From assembly GCA_963921795.1 (NCBI GenBank), contig OY997658.1:32346933-32410932 (forward strand): a stretch of 64,000 bases of DNA. Reading direction: 5' to 3'. Position numbers and translations under genes: made by a program. The stretch is from Nannobrachium achirus. Lineage: Eukaryota; Chordata; Actinopteri; Myctophiformes; Myctophidae. The notes below the pieces were generated by a model. That model saw only the letters and a program-made list of their open reading frames with translations, was not told the DNA's origin and ran no database searches. Shown here one piece after another: positions 11,813-23,692 of this stretch (position 1 is the stretch's first letter; every line of letters starts with the position of its first letter).

Positions 11813-14800
11813 CTACAGGGAAGACGGCAGCAACACAGGAACAACAGGTTCAAAGGGATGACATTTGCCTCTTTTTCGACTGCAAGAGCTACGTGAACAG
11901 TGCAGTGCCGTGAAACGTATTTAGCAGGTTCTGTTTATATACACTACCTGGCTCTGTGTCAGGCAAGATTCTCAGAACCTAATTTGAGCCATATGCTCTG
12001 GAGGACAGTGGAGGTAGTACTAACCCAAGTTCTGGGAACCCAGAAGTCAGTGTATCATTTTAATAACATACCCCCCCCTTCAGAGGTGGTTCTTGTTATA
12101 ATGGAAACTTAAATAAAAACAGAAAACATCACAGAACTTCAAAGGTTATCGAAGGTTCCCGGTTACCCTTCATAGTGGAAAAGAGCCATTTGTCAAAACA
12201 CAGCTCAGAGACAGCTCAAACAACACAAATATCACGTCATTCGATTTTGAATATCGGCCCATGCACTACTACCCATAATGCTACGTGGCAAACAAACTCA
12301 TGCTGGAATACCTGGTGTTTCCTCTGCTCTCCTCTGGAGCTCTGTCTCCACCTGCTCCATCACACCCTCCAGCTCGTCCAGTAGCTTCTTCAGGTACTTC
12401 ATGTTGTCATGGTCAAACAGCTTGGACTGAAGGAACATGATGTCATAATATCATTATGCTGCTTCTTTGCATTTCAATCCATCCGAGCTGAAAGACTAGT
12501 GTGCCACTCTAGGTTCACTGCACGCACGGCATTTCAAAGTCGTATTCCTTCATGAATCCAATGAAATAATGTGGACAATCATCTGGTGCCAACCCCGAGT
12601 TTCCCGAGTTTGTATTGATACCAACGCTGTGCCAACCCCGAGTTTCCCGAGTTTGGGCCGTTTTTGAAAAGGAAAAAAAAAAAAAAAAAAAACATTTTTT
12701 TTTTTCAAAAATGTTTTTTGGACCTCCAGAAATGTATTAGGCATGATCGCGATCGCGAAATTGCATGTTTAACCCCCATACCAACCCATTCTTTCAAACA
12801 TGGCAGCCATGTTTGTTTACATCTGAAGAAAACATAATGGCCCATAAATCATGAATGCCTGAACGGATTTCCAAGCGGATTTTTTTGTTTGAAAGCTGTG
12901 AACAGCATCTACACACGTGGTGCATCATCTAGGCATGGGCGTGCACTTTTTACACAATTGCACAATTACATGGAAGTCTATGGTAACCATGGCAACGCGA
13001 GACATTGAAGACAAAAAATCATTGCAACATAAGTGTTAATGAATGGCAAGCCCGGCTAACATTGCCTTTCTCTTTCCTTTCCTCTCCGGTGCGTGCAGCC
13101 TCTGACTCAGCAATGGCGAGGCAAGTAGCCTACAAACAGCCGCTGCGCGTGGATTCTTTCACGGTCACCATAACATTTAAATATTAAAACGGCAAAATAA
13201 AACAAATATGTTTAGCTCAGCATCAGCTATTTATCAGTTAACTTGGCATTTGTTTAAAGGTGATACACCATGAAATTTCACTTTTCCTATTTTAAAACCT
13301 TTTTTTTGGGGTCCCACTAGCACCTTCTACCCTCACAAAGTCCCATTTCTGACCGTTGTGTCTTTCTCTGGTTTTGAGAAGGCGAAGGTTAAAAGTATCC
13401 CACGGGTTCTCAAAACAGGCTATCCAGATTTTCTGCCGATTGTGACGTCATCTGCCGATTGTGACGTCATCATAAAAAATCAAAAAATCTAAAAAATGTT
13501 TTTTTTTTTTTCAAATAAATATTTTTTTCAAAAGGATTTGGGGGGGGGGCGCCGTTCAGGCCAAAGGTGGTACTGCAGCTGAAATGCTCTGAGAGCCATT
13601 AAAAAATGAGAGGCTCTCTATTCAGGAGTGGTAATTTAGCCTCAAACCTTTTGAAAAACGTTTTTGGGACATAAACAATATGACATAAATACTTTTTAAA
13701 TGCATGGTGTATCACCTTTAATAACTTGGTAAGATGATAGGATTATCCATGAGAGGACGTTTTTGTAAAGTCGTGAGGTTTTTACTTTAATACATTGAAC
13801 AACTTAATTATATCGAGTGCATGCTTTAATAAAGTGAGGGAACGATTTAACTACTATGAAAACCTCCACCGGCTGTCTGTCAGTCAGTCAGTCCCTCCAT
13901 CAGTCAGTCTGTCCGTCTCGTCACGTCACACTTTTGCCCCTACTTTTATCTCCGGCACCGTTGCCCCTATCCATGCCAAACCTTGGCTGGCAAACCACAA
14001 CCTCCGCCCCTGATTTCCCTTCTTCTAAGCAACCTCATGGTGGCGCTGTTACACCATGATGTTCTTTTTTGCTGTTCCCACACCGTAAAAGTATATTCTG
14101 CACCATCTCACTTTAGGGGCTCTGGAGTAATACAAATTATTGGCAAAATTGTATTTGGCTACTGCAGTATGTTGCCATACTACAGTATGTATGTGTACGC
14201 GCTGAATAATGTGTAAGAGAGCTCTTAGCCAAATACACAGATACACTTTTATTTGTAGGGGCTGTGGGGAAGGGAAGAGTAAACCATAAATGGCCATATT
14301 TTATTTGCTCATGTCAACAGACTGAAATAATGTGCTCTTTCAGATTTACTTTCCCCCTGCCCAGCACTGCACACAGTACTTCAAAGAGAGCGGGTCTTGG
14401 AGAGAGTGCAAGACACTGAGTCACTCATGGCAAACAACGGTTTTGACTGGACAGCTATTTTTATGACTAATCAAAAGGTAAACATTGCACTTCACACTCC
14501 ACTGGCTTGAACGATGACTTACTTTCAAGCGCCTCTGTTTTGCTATGTAAGCATCTTTGAGCTCAGGGTTCTCCGCTGCCAGTTTCTTCAGCTCCGATTC
14601 TGTGCTTCCAATCTGTGCTGTCACATGCAAACACAACAGTGAATTGGAAAGCTATTATTTAGTGTTAAAGTGTGTTACTGTGGAGATTAATATAGAGACT
14701 ATCGGTAATGATTCTCAGTAAGAATCACAATTCTTTATATTGCCAGGCATGTGTGCACATGCACAACATTTGTCTCGTGAGGTTGGTACATTGGATAGCA

Positions 14801-15180
14801 TATTTTTTAAATTATTTACAAAACTTTAAGCTCAGAATGTCTGTTGTTTTGTTGGACATGTGACAAATTCTGACAATACACAAGACTGGGTCCAATAACA
14901 GCATGGCTTAATGTGTCATCTATGATGTATCTATGACGCATGAGGTCACAGCCGATTCAACTCTGAAAGAGTCCAGCCGATGTTGTCATCCATGCCCAGA
15001 CTAATGGACAATCCCATTTGACTTCCATTATGAATGCTTAAAAAAGGTTAAATGTTGAATATTTCAGAAAGTCAAGGACATTATGAACACAAATCGGTGG
15101 GATTCTACATTAGCCTTCTGATAGTGTGCACAAGAAATTGGGTTTGCGACATTATCTCCAGACAGACAGACAGACAGACC

Positions 15181-15251
<71 letters not shown>

Positions 15252-17826
15252 TTATCACTTATAGACAGACAACCTCTTTCGGAGCCAAGCCAACAACTTG
15301 AGCCTTTTATTTTGCGTCCGCATGCGTCTTACAGCGTAAGTGCGTGGTGGCGTATGCCGGTAGGTGGGAGTCCACGGTGATCTCCGGGTGGAGGATGCAG
15401 CCGTGGGTGTAGGCGTCCATCTGCAGCGAGTCCAGCAGCTCTCTGTAGTGCTCCACCCGGGCGTAGTACATACTGCCCTCCTCTGGGATCAGCTTAGGAG
15501 TGTCGTCTGGAGAAACCCGAGGCATGGGAAAGAACCAGAGGGGAAAACAGCATGTCTGGTGTCAGTTTAGTTTCTCCTAAAGCTTTGCAGCAACAAAGCC
15601 GTTCTTTCTTTCAGCCGCTGACAAAAGAGCGGACCTGAGGTGACCTCGTAAATGCTACAGGCAATCAGGGCGACTGGCCAAAGGAAGATGTGTTTAATGG
15701 TTTCTCAACGTGTGGTCCGGGGACTACCAGCGGTCAGAATGGACCCTTACGAGTCTGTAACTCTGAGAGTGTCAAATGGGTTATCTCTGGGTGGGAACTA
15801 CACGTAAAATTCAGTGTCAATTAAGAAAAAAATAATAATCTTGAAAGTATTGGAAATAATGGAAAATGCTGAATAATGTTTTTTATTCTCAGATGGGGGT
15901 CCGCGGCCAAATGCATATAAATGTGGGGGTCCTTGACATGAAATTGTTTGATAACCACTGGTCTAAGCTCTGGCTAAGGGGAGTTAGGAAGTGACATTAG
16001 TAGTGGAAATGTAACACCACAACAGTGGATGTTGTGTCACATGTTGCTTCTCAGCACCGCCAAGAGCCGCCAATCTTACCGGAATCTGTCTCCTCTTTAT
16101 CCAGCTGGGAGGCAGCCTCTCAGAACATGCACTGGCTACCGTGTGGATCAATGAAAACCAAGGCAGAATGATGGGAAATGAAATAAATAAAATTACACAA
16201 ATTAAACTTTGAAAAGTTGATGTGAAATAGTCCATGGGCCAGACGGGTTGTCGGTATCAAAAAGGTGGCAAAGGTTACCATGCATTTTTGAAAAGCTCTA
16301 TATCTGTAGATTATATTTTGGTATGATAACCCTTTCTTAGACACAGCTAAATTGGTGTTATCAGCCTCTAGAGTTGGTGTCCCATTAACATTACATTACA
16401 GGAAAAAAGGTTAAAAAAAATAATCTGCTTTTAGTAGCATAAGAGGGGTTTTCATGATGCCGAATCCATTACAAGCATATGTTTTGCACAAAAAACATTC
16501 CTTGGGCTATAAATGACCTCAGAAGACGATGCATGTATGGGTGGGCATTCATGTTAGTCGGAGGCCTTAGGGTTTTATTTCTCATGCTAATCAGTCTAAA
16601 AGCGCCACATTTTGCACAGATGTAGCCCAGGGCATGCTCTAATGATTTAGCTAGGGCGCCCGAGTCGGTGACCTTCGGGCTCCAGAAAACATCCACAAAA
16701 CTCTGAAAAGTGATGACTCATCACTTTTCATCACTAAACCATTGTTTTTCTGGAGCTGTGGTGACCCCGAAGGTCACCGACTCAGGCGCCCTAGCTAAAT
16801 CATTAGAGCATGCCCTGGGCTACATCTGTGCAAAATGTGACGCTTTTAGACTGATTAGCACGAGAAATAAAACCCTAAGGACTCTGACTAACATGAATGC
16901 ACATCCATACATGCATTGTCTTCTGAGGCCATTTATAGCCCAAGGAATGTTTTTTGTGCAGAACAAATGCTTGCAATGGATTCGGCATCATGACAAACCC
17001 CTAGTTTGACCCCTCTTATGCTACTAAAAGCAGATTATTTTTTTGCTTTTTTTCCCCTGTAATGTAAAGTTAATGGGACACCAACTCCAGCGGCTGATTT
17101 ACACCAATTTAGCTGTGTCTAAGAAAGGGTTATCATACCAAAATATAATCTACAGATATAGAGCTTTTCAAAAATGCATGGTAACCTTTGCCACCTTTTT
17201 GATACCGACAACCCGTCTGGCCCATGGACTACAACGTCAATGCACATTAAATACATACCAAAAAATGCACACAAATTAGAAACACTGGGGTGCTTGAAAG
17301 TTCGGGAACCCTTTAGAATTGTCTATATTTTCTGCATAAATATGACCTAAAACATCATCAGAAGTCCTAAAAGAAAGAAAAAAAATATAAAAACAATTAA
17401 AAAGTAGATGACCAAATAAAACAAATGGAATACATTAATACATAAACCCGTGGTCATTTAGGAATTGAGACAAATTATACATTAATACTATCTGAGAGTG
17501 GCAAATGTATGTGAACCTCTATTTTCCGTATAGCACAGCTTCAATTCTGAGATGTTGGTGGGTTTCCTCACATGAGCTGTTAACTTCGAGTCCTTCCACG
17601 ACATTTCTATTGGATTAAGGTCAGGATTTTCCTGGCCATTTCAAAACATGAACTACGTTCTTCTTTGTTCTGAGGTTCAGTCAAGGATATCTCATGCTGG
17701 CCTTGGAATACTGCGACACGCCGCTGCGCAGCCGCCCGTGGCCGGTGTGTGCTTCCCTTTAGTCTATTTGTGATGTCTGTTCAAAGAAAACGAGTGCTCC
17801 TTTTTCAATCTGACATAGATAGATAT

Positions 17827-17869
<43 letters not shown>

Positions 17870-17886
17870 CTGTAGATAGATACTGT

Positions 17887-17937
<51 letters not shown>

Positions 17938-17965
17938 CTTTAGATAGATAGATAGATAGATACTG

Positions 17966-18001
<36 letters not shown>

Positions 18002-18015
18002 GTAGATAGATACAG

Positions 18016-18047
<32 letters not shown>

Positions 18048-18081
18048 AGATACAGTAGATCGATACAGTAGATAGATACAG

Positions 18082-18145
<64 letters not shown>

Positions 18146-18159
18146 GTAGATAGATACAG

Positions 18160-18190
<31 letters not shown>

Positions 18191-19600
18191 TAGGGATGCG
18201 AATCTCGACCACTGAGGCGATACGATACAGACCTCGATACACTGCCAGCGATACGATATAATTGCGATACATTGAAATCCTGCCGATACGATACATCGCG
18301 ATCCACCCCTGTTCCCGATACGATGCGATACGATTCACGATTCACCACGATTCAAGCCCAAATCCCAAAATTTACAAAACATAGCGACTAAAAATGTATG
18401 TAATTTAAATTCAAGGCAATTTATTGTTTCACTGTAGTACTAGGCTCTGTCTAACAACCCAACATAGGCCTATAGTATTCTGGGAGAACACAAAGCTGCT
18501 GGCTATTGTAGAATTGTTTCATAACTAATCATATAGAAGGCCTATGTCATTATTAGTAGGCCTATATGTCTTCAACTGGGAGTCAGGGACCCCAATCCAG
18601 GGTTATTACAGGGGGCCTGCCAAATATTTGTGTGATACAGTAGGCTATAATGCCTAGCCTACAGCGAGGGTCCCTGCTTGATCTCTGTCTGAGCTAAGGG
18701 GTCCTTGACCTGAAAAACAATAAAGTCCCTCCCTGGTTTGTATTATTATATTATATTATATTATATTATATTATATTTAATCCAGGATTATGCAATTTTT
18801 ATAGCCAAAATGTTTTAAAACAGATCTACAAGCTCACAGCGCGTCGCATCCACGACGCATTGTGAGCTTGTAGGTCTGCTATTTTAGGTGCGACACCCTT
18901 GTACTGCGATGTATAAATTAGGCTTCTTTCAAGTGAGAGAGTTGCTTGCATCAACAGGAAAGTTGTAGAACAGTGACAAATACTTTGTTTTAAACGCAAG
19001 CAGTAGTCCTACAACACCCAGCAACATTGTTGTTGTGTGTGTGTGCAGTTAATATAGCGCAGAAGATGATCTCAATCAATTGTCCGTCGGAGATTCGCTA
19101 AGAAACGGCTGTTGATTACATATCACTCGATCAGCCTGTGCTACTCTGTGACAACAATCAGCGCAGCGGACTTGGATGATATAAAGCTAAGTACTGTACA
19201 ACTAATCTTGCATCTTTTTAACCCGTGGGGCTGCTAGTTCGTCTGTGTTGATTCACTCGTATTTCGCTGCACTGTCTGTCTCCCTGGTTGCCTGCATGCA
19301 GAGTGCAGATGTTGTCCGTCTGTCCGAGTCGCAGCTCGCGTTAAAGACTGGCTTTTGGGGAGGGGGTTGAACGGCTGATGATGGTGCATTCATGGCGCCT
19401 CGGAAACACAGGATATAATGAAATACTATAATGGAAGAACCGATACAATCGCGGAATATCCCGATCCAGACACTCACGGTACGATCCATCACGATTTCGG
19501 CCGTCTATTGTACCGGTACACACTGAATGAACCGATTCAACCGTATCGCGGACGTTTGTATCGCGATTACGATCCGTACCGGTATATCTTCGCATCCCTA

Positions 19601-19645
<45 letters not shown>

Positions 19646-19674
19646 GTAGATATACAGTAGATAGATAGATACAG

Positions 19675-19724
<50 letters not shown>

Positions 19725-19727
19725 CAG

Positions 19728-19781
<54 letters not shown>

Positions 19782-19818
19782 CAGTAGATAGATAGATACA
19801 GTAGATAGATAGATACAG

Positions 19819-19863
<45 letters not shown>

Positions 19864-21194
19864 GCTGTGAAGTTCTTATCAGACTCACCATCTCTGAAGT
19901 TGTGCTCCAGGTAGTCCAAGATCTGTGTGGGGTCGCAGATGACGTTGTCATGGTGGGCCAGGACAGGAACCTCTCCGGCAGGATTCAGACGCATGAACCA
20001 AGGCTCATTGTGTTCGCTCAGGGGCAAGCTCACGTCATACTCCTCACAGCGCAAGCCTTTCTCCGCTATGGCCAGACGAACCTACAATACAGTTAGTTGC
20101 ACAGTAAAATCCTCAGAGGCCTCATTACAATCACTACAACATTATGAGGTGAGACTGATGATGACAGGGATTCAGAGTCAACTGTGGATGTTTTGGAAAC
20201 AATGTTCAACATGTTTTATTTACTGGGTTCTCATGTGCCACACTGCTCAATGTGGTTTAGCCTAATCTACTAGATTGTTGAAGGGAAAACACTAAAGCTC
20301 AACACATTTTTATTAGTTTCTTAAACCTTCTCCTCCAGTTTTTCGGGTCAACAACACTGGAGGGTCAACTTTCCTGAATCCAAATGTTGTGATTCTCATC
20401 TGATTGACTCAAGAGTAAGACCTTATGTCTTCCTCCACCAGAGGCATTTGAACATGTGAAATTGCTGATCACCAGCCACCAATGTCATTGCCTTTTTTTG
20501 AGTAGCTCTGGGTCTAAAATGACTGCCATAGGAAATTAATGGGTAAAAAGGCTATTATGTTCATCCAGCAGATGGGAAAATATCCCCATTAAAAACCACA
20601 CATGCACCCATCACCCCTTTATTCAGTCTGTTTGCACATTGTACTACAGTTGGGCTAATCTCTGTGTTAAACAACTATTGCTTTACAGCTTATAATGTGG
20701 GGAGATGGGGGGCAATACAGACACTGGATAAATGCTAACCTTGGGTAGGCTAGGCACGCATGCAGCATCATACATACATAATAGCCTAAGTGTTAACAAA
20801 CGATATTGTTGACCTCATTTTCTTACTCAACATTATATTTAATCAAAGGAAACAAAGGAAGACATGCTTGGTCTCTTGATTGCATCCTGACCAGATTAAT
20901 GATGATAGCTGACAGGAAGACATGATGCATGGTCTCTCATAGCATCCTTGAGTGTGTGTCTAGGTGCGTCTACCGCTTCTACCCTTGAGAGGAGCTGTCC
21001 ACTGGCCATGGTGCTGAAACCGCGGCGACGCTCACCTTCTGAGAATTGAAAGACTGCGTCCAGTGATACAGCGTCAACTTGGATTCTTTGGACTTCGAGG
21101 TTTCCGCAAGCGACCCGCTTTCTTCTTGCGGGGCGTCTGTCTTTAGAAGAATTTCTTTCTCGTCTTGAGATTCTGCACTGTTTTCGGCCGCCAT
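11460..21194 (-). CDS. gdap1: GDAP1, complete coding region in six exons (join of the exon entries)
   Basis: The coding exons, in transcript order, are 21036-21194, 19889-20081, 15333-15506, 14523-14617, 12312-12426 and 11460-11812. All introns are GT-AG. The exons sum to 1089 nt, giving 362 codons plus TGA, close to the 358 residues of human GDAP1. The lengths of exons 2-5 (193, 174, 95, 115 nt) equal those I recall for the human gene. The protein has a thioredoxin-like GST-N domain (about residues 42-125, with LNPAGEVPVL), a GDAP1-specific insert, a GST-C domain (about 205-320) and one C-terminal hydrophobic segment (about 335-354) followed by KKR. In the family this is a tail-anchored outer mitochondrial and peroxisomal membrane protein that acts in fission and redox control; human mutations cause Charcot-Marie-Tooth disease. 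No frameshift or internal stop is seen, so the gene looks functional. Confidence 0.96.
12312..12426 (-). CDS. gdap1: GDAP1 coding exon 5 (115 nt)
   Basis: The acceptor is TTCCTTCAG before TCCAAGCTG and the donor is ACACCAG followed by GTATTC. It encodes SKLFDHDNMKYLKKLLDELE and then GVMEQVETELQRRAEETP, the long amphipathic helix of the GDAP1 insertion. Its 38 codons plus 1 nt match the family. The exon has no long open frame around it and was found by matching the protein and the splice sites. Confidence 0.94.
13254..13721. mobile_element. MITE with TTAAAGGTGATACACCATG ends
   Basis: Inverted termini TTAAAGGTGATACACCATG (left) and the exact reverse complement (right). The interior has a duplicated block, CTGCCGATTGTGACGTCAT, giving two TGACGTCA sites (13443-13450, 13462-13469). 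A TTAA duplication is possible but merges with the termini. No ORF. Confidence 0.85.
13870..14060 (+). mobile_element. Fragment of Helitron-like dispersed repeat
   Basis: Shares GTCACGTCACACTTTTGCCC, TGCCCCTATCCATGCCAAAC and GGCAAACCACAACCTCCGCC with the copies at 29575, 53450 and 60110 (minus). Truncated at both ends. Confidence 0.6.
14523..14617 (-). CDS. gdap1: GDAP1 coding exon 4 (95 nt)
   Basis: The acceptor is GTGACAG before CACAGATTGG and the donor is TTGAAA followed by GTAAGT. It encodes SQIGSTESELKKLAAENPEL and then KDAYIAKQRRLK, the charged helical start of the GDAP1-specific insertion between the GST half-domains. It ends in phase 0, as in the mammalian gene. Confidence 0.95.
15161..15250. 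repeat. (GACA)n microsatellite in GDAP1 intron 3
   Basis: About 22 GACA units, 83 bp downstream of the exon 3 donor on the transcript strand. Confidence 0.97.
15333..15506 (-). CDS. gdap1: GDAP1 coding exon 3 (174 nt)
   Basis: The acceptor is TTTCTCCAG before ACGACACTCC and the donor is TTACGCT followed by GTAAGA. It encodes DDTPKLIPEEGSMYYARVEH and the segment YRELLDSLQMDAYTHGCILH, nearly unchanged from the mammalian protein, then HPEITVDSHLPAYATTHLR. In the family this links the GST-N domain to the GDAP1-specific alpha-loop. A GACA microsatellite begins 83 bp beyond the donor. Confidence 0.96.
15700..15960. mobile_element. hAT-type MITE fragment in GDAP1 intron 2
   Basis: Termini GGTTTCTCAACGTGTGGTCC and GTTTGATAACCACTG, with the shared GGGGGTCCGCGGCCAAATGC block near the right end. 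No TSD found. Confidence 0.6.
16215..17235. repeat. Long inverted repeat, arms about 500 bp, in GDAP1 intron 2
   Basis: The left arm (about 16215-16700) is matched in reverse complement by the right arm (about 16740-17235), around a centre near 16715 that is itself palindromic (AAAAGTGATGACTCATCACTTTT core). Shared blocks include CCATGGGCCAGACGGGTTGT, GGTGACCTTCGG and TGCCCTGGGCTACATCTGTG. Each arm holds the same short open frame facing outward from the centre (75 and 99 codons), of no recognised family. The arms differ by small indels and substitutions, so they are not an assembly fold-over. Confidence 0.9.
17283..17720 (-). pseudogene. Tc1/mariner-like transposon remnant
   Basis: The minus strand at about 17510-17640 reads NPDLNPIEMSWKDSK followed by LTAHVRKPTNISELK. 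This contains the PDLNPIE motif of the Tc1 transposase catalytic domain (third acidic residue). It lacks the upstream D residues and most of the protein. The left part (GGGTGCTTGAAAGTTCGGGA) resembles the non-coding end of such elements. Inactive. Confidence 0.75.
17814..18190. repeat. (GATA)n microsatellite, left part
   Basis: GATA units with occasional CAGTAGATA interruptions. It continues at 19601 after the inserted hAT element. Confidence 0.97.
18191..19600. mobile_element. hAT-type element (1410 bp) inserted in the GATA microsatellite
   Basis: Termini TAGGGATGCGAATCTCG and its near inverse (CTTCGCATCCCTA). ATAGATAG flanks it on both sides (18183-18190, 19601-19608), an 8-bp duplication of the GATA target. 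Subterminal CGATACGAT-type repeats fill both ends. A recurrent palindrome copy (about 18815-18893) lies inside. No transposase was recognised, so it is non-autonomous. Confidence 0.85.
19601..19862. repeat. (GATA)n microsatellite, right part
   Basis: The continuation of the array interrupted at 18191. It ends about 25 bp from the exon 2 donor of GDAP1. Confidence 0.97.
19889..20081 (-). CDS. gdap1: GDAP1 coding exon 2 (residues 54-117, plus 1 nt)
   Basis: The acceptor is TTGTAG before GTTCGTC and the donor is GATG followed by GTGAGT. The exon starts VRLAIAEKGL and carries the core GST-N motif NPAGEVPVL (cis-proline loop), then the helix ICDPTQILDYLE. Its 193 nt match the family exon exactly. 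A GATA microsatellite begins about 25 bp past the donor, so this splice site sits next to unstable sequence. Confidence 0.96.
20082..21035 (-). other. GDAP1 intron 1 (non-coding)
   Basis: This 954 bp has no recognised repeat or ORF of interest. It contains a partly repeated phrase (GACAGGAAGACATGATGCATG / GGAAGACATGCTTGGTCTCT). Confidence 0.7.
21036..21194 (-). CDS. gdap1: GDAP1 coding exon 1 (residues 1-53)
   Basis: It starts at the ATG at 21194-21192 with a strong Kozak context (A at -3, G at +4) and ends in ...CAGAAG before GTGAGC. It encodes an acidic, low-complexity N-terminus of about 38 residues, then the first strand of the GST-N fold (KLTLYHWTQSFNSQK). The N-terminal extension is 14 residues longer than the human one, whose exon 1 encodes 39. 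The intron is in phase 0. Confidence 0.95.
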
Positions 21195-22952
21195 TTTACC
21201 TGTCCGTCGGTCGGGCGAGCGTACAGGACGAATAGATTACGGAACGGACGGACGAGAGGAGCAAGCGCACACCCCAAACAATAACGTCATCGGTATGATC
21301 AGACCCCCTCTAGAGGCTTGGAGCTGTTTAAGATGCCTCTGACTTTTGCGAAATATGTCAGTGTGCTGCTGTGTTGTGGGGAAAATACTGTATGATTCGC
21401 TTATGATGAGTGTATAGCTATCTATTATTTTGTATGAAAATGATTTCACACATTAACACACAAATGGCTTTCCAAACCAATACTCTCCTCCCAAGACAGA
21501 CCCCCATCCACAATCACACTTGTGCAAAATGTGCGATTGGCCAAAACGACCAGCAGAGGTCATTGTTTATCCAAACTTTCTTATGACTGCACAAATTATT
21601 AAACAACAATGTATGAGCAAAAATTGCAAAATGGTTTTGTTTGTGGCATGAAAAAAGTTACAAATAGGCCTAGTGTTAAACCCGTCAGCTATAGGCCTAA
21701 TACACGAGCTGAAATACTATTGCAATTGTTTTACCAATTGTTGTCATAGATGCTGTAGCATAGCCTAATAGTTTGAAATACATACATAATATATAGCTCA
21801 TCAGTTATACGCACATTTTAAACATGATTGATAATTCCCCAATCATAGTAGCCTACAAAAACAGTATTGCAATACAATAGACGCATTTTTCAAACGTCCA
21901 CAGTAGGCCTATGGGCTATAGCAGCTTGCAAGCGGCAGTCTACTACAACCATAATATTATGCGCTGTCATTTAAAGTATGATTGATAGACCAACAGCGGT
22001 ACATTATTCAGAGGGTTGTCTCTTAATGGGCCGAGAGGGGGTCGAATCGGCGAGGTGGCAATGGTGGACAAACAAAAAAAAAGAAAGAAATGTAACAGGA
22101 TAGGTGGGCAGTTGCAGTTGGCACCAAGGAAGAGTGGGCACTCACTGGGCACCTTGGTGTTAAATTATTCTCCAAAATATCCAGTAATTTTGGGACATAA
22201 ACAATAAGTTGAATGATGATGTACCGACCGTGCATGTTGACATTATAGGCTATAACATTTTATTTTATTTTGTAACATTTTGGACAAAATAGTCAATTTT
22301 ATATCGAGTTGCTCACTCTTAGTATAGTGGAATGAAAGTCATGTGCTTGCCTTGAAAACAATAGGCCTATTATAACAATCCTCGAAAAATGTTGTTTACT
22401 TAAGTAAGCCTACAGTAGGTCTAGCGTAATGTAGCTTCTTAGTTATCCATGCACCTTCCAGTCTATGGATGGTAGCCTATCCACCATGGCATGGACTGGT
22501 GGGAGGTTCCACTAGCATGACGTTGCCAGTGGCGGTGTGTTCTCTCCCTTGGCCAGTGGACGCGTCTCTCTCTCTCTCCCTGTGTGATCAGTGGGTGCGA
22601 GGAGGCAGGCAGGGGGAGACCAACAGCACCACGGCAGCCTCCGCTAAATGACGGCCTCCCATTCATACCTTTGCACTAATATACTCATGCCTTTTCTATT
22701 GCATAATTATATCAGTGTCTGGAACCACTAAAAGATCCTCGCTCACCATCTTAACCGTCATTGTTTTTCTTTTTTTATTCATTTTCACTTGTGTGAAAGT
22801 GAAACACCAGTCATCTTTTTTTCCTTTTCTTTTCTTTTTTTTGTCTCATCCTTTCTTCGCCATCCACCATCCGACCTGGATCCCTCGGCGGAACGCGGCA
22901 GTGAACTGCTTCTTCTTTATTTTTTATTTCTATTTTCTAAAGCCTATTCTGA
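21195..22952. promoter_or_regulatory. GDAP1-JPH1 head-to-head intergenic region, probable promoters and 5' UTRs
   Basis: This 1758 bp separates the two divergent start codons. The 60 bp next to GDAP1 (21195-21260) is rich in CG dinucleotides (cgtccgtcggtcgggcgagc), consistent with a TATA-less promoter for GDAP1. The JPH1 side (22460-22950) has a (CT)n run near 22567 and pyrimidine-rich tracts. Between them (21450-22440) the DNA is AT-rich, with no obvious repeat termini or coding potential. No transcription start is claimed. The shared-promoter idea is inference from the conserved orientation. Confidence 0.55.
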
Positions 22953-23390
<438 letters not shown>

Positions 23391-23692
23391 TAGCTGTACA
23401 GACGGTTCACGGTTGTCTTCTTCAATGGCATCGTCTGCTTGAGCTGTTACAGTGTGTGTGTGTTTTGCGTGAGGATGGATGATGCTCCGGTTGAATCAGT
23501 GCGTGGATTATGGATCTCCATCTCTATTCCCATAGGGTTTGTTTGGGGTTGGTGTGTGTTTATTGCGCACTGCGCACCACCACGCGTCAAGCATTATAGG
23601 CTATAATCTCCTAAAACCCATCCAAAACAATATCTGTGAATTGTTGCTCTTATTATGATAGTAGCCTACTTCATTGGATAGGCCTACTAGTG

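Larger units (their letters stand above)
12427..14522 (-). other. GDAP1 intron 4 (non-coding)
   Basis: This 2096 bp contains an A/T homopolymer hairpin (12675-12720), the MITE at 13254-13721 and a Helitron-like fragment (13870-14060). No other coding sequence was recognised. Confidence 0.8.

Noticed and set aside
15161-15250. CRISPR-like regular repeats
   Set aside because: It is a GACA tetranucleotide microsatellite with no spacers, in a vertebrate intron.
16469-17009. Mirrored ORFs in the inverted repeat as real genes
   Set aside because: No known family, no start or splice support, and the open frame is short enough to persist by chance in a recent duplication. Reported only as a finding.
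17764-18348. Ile-Tyr-Leu-Ser repeat ORFs in the GATA arrays (also within 19341-20054)
   Set aside because: Translations of GATA units. The real coding part of 19341-20054 is only GDAP1 exon 2 (19889-20081).
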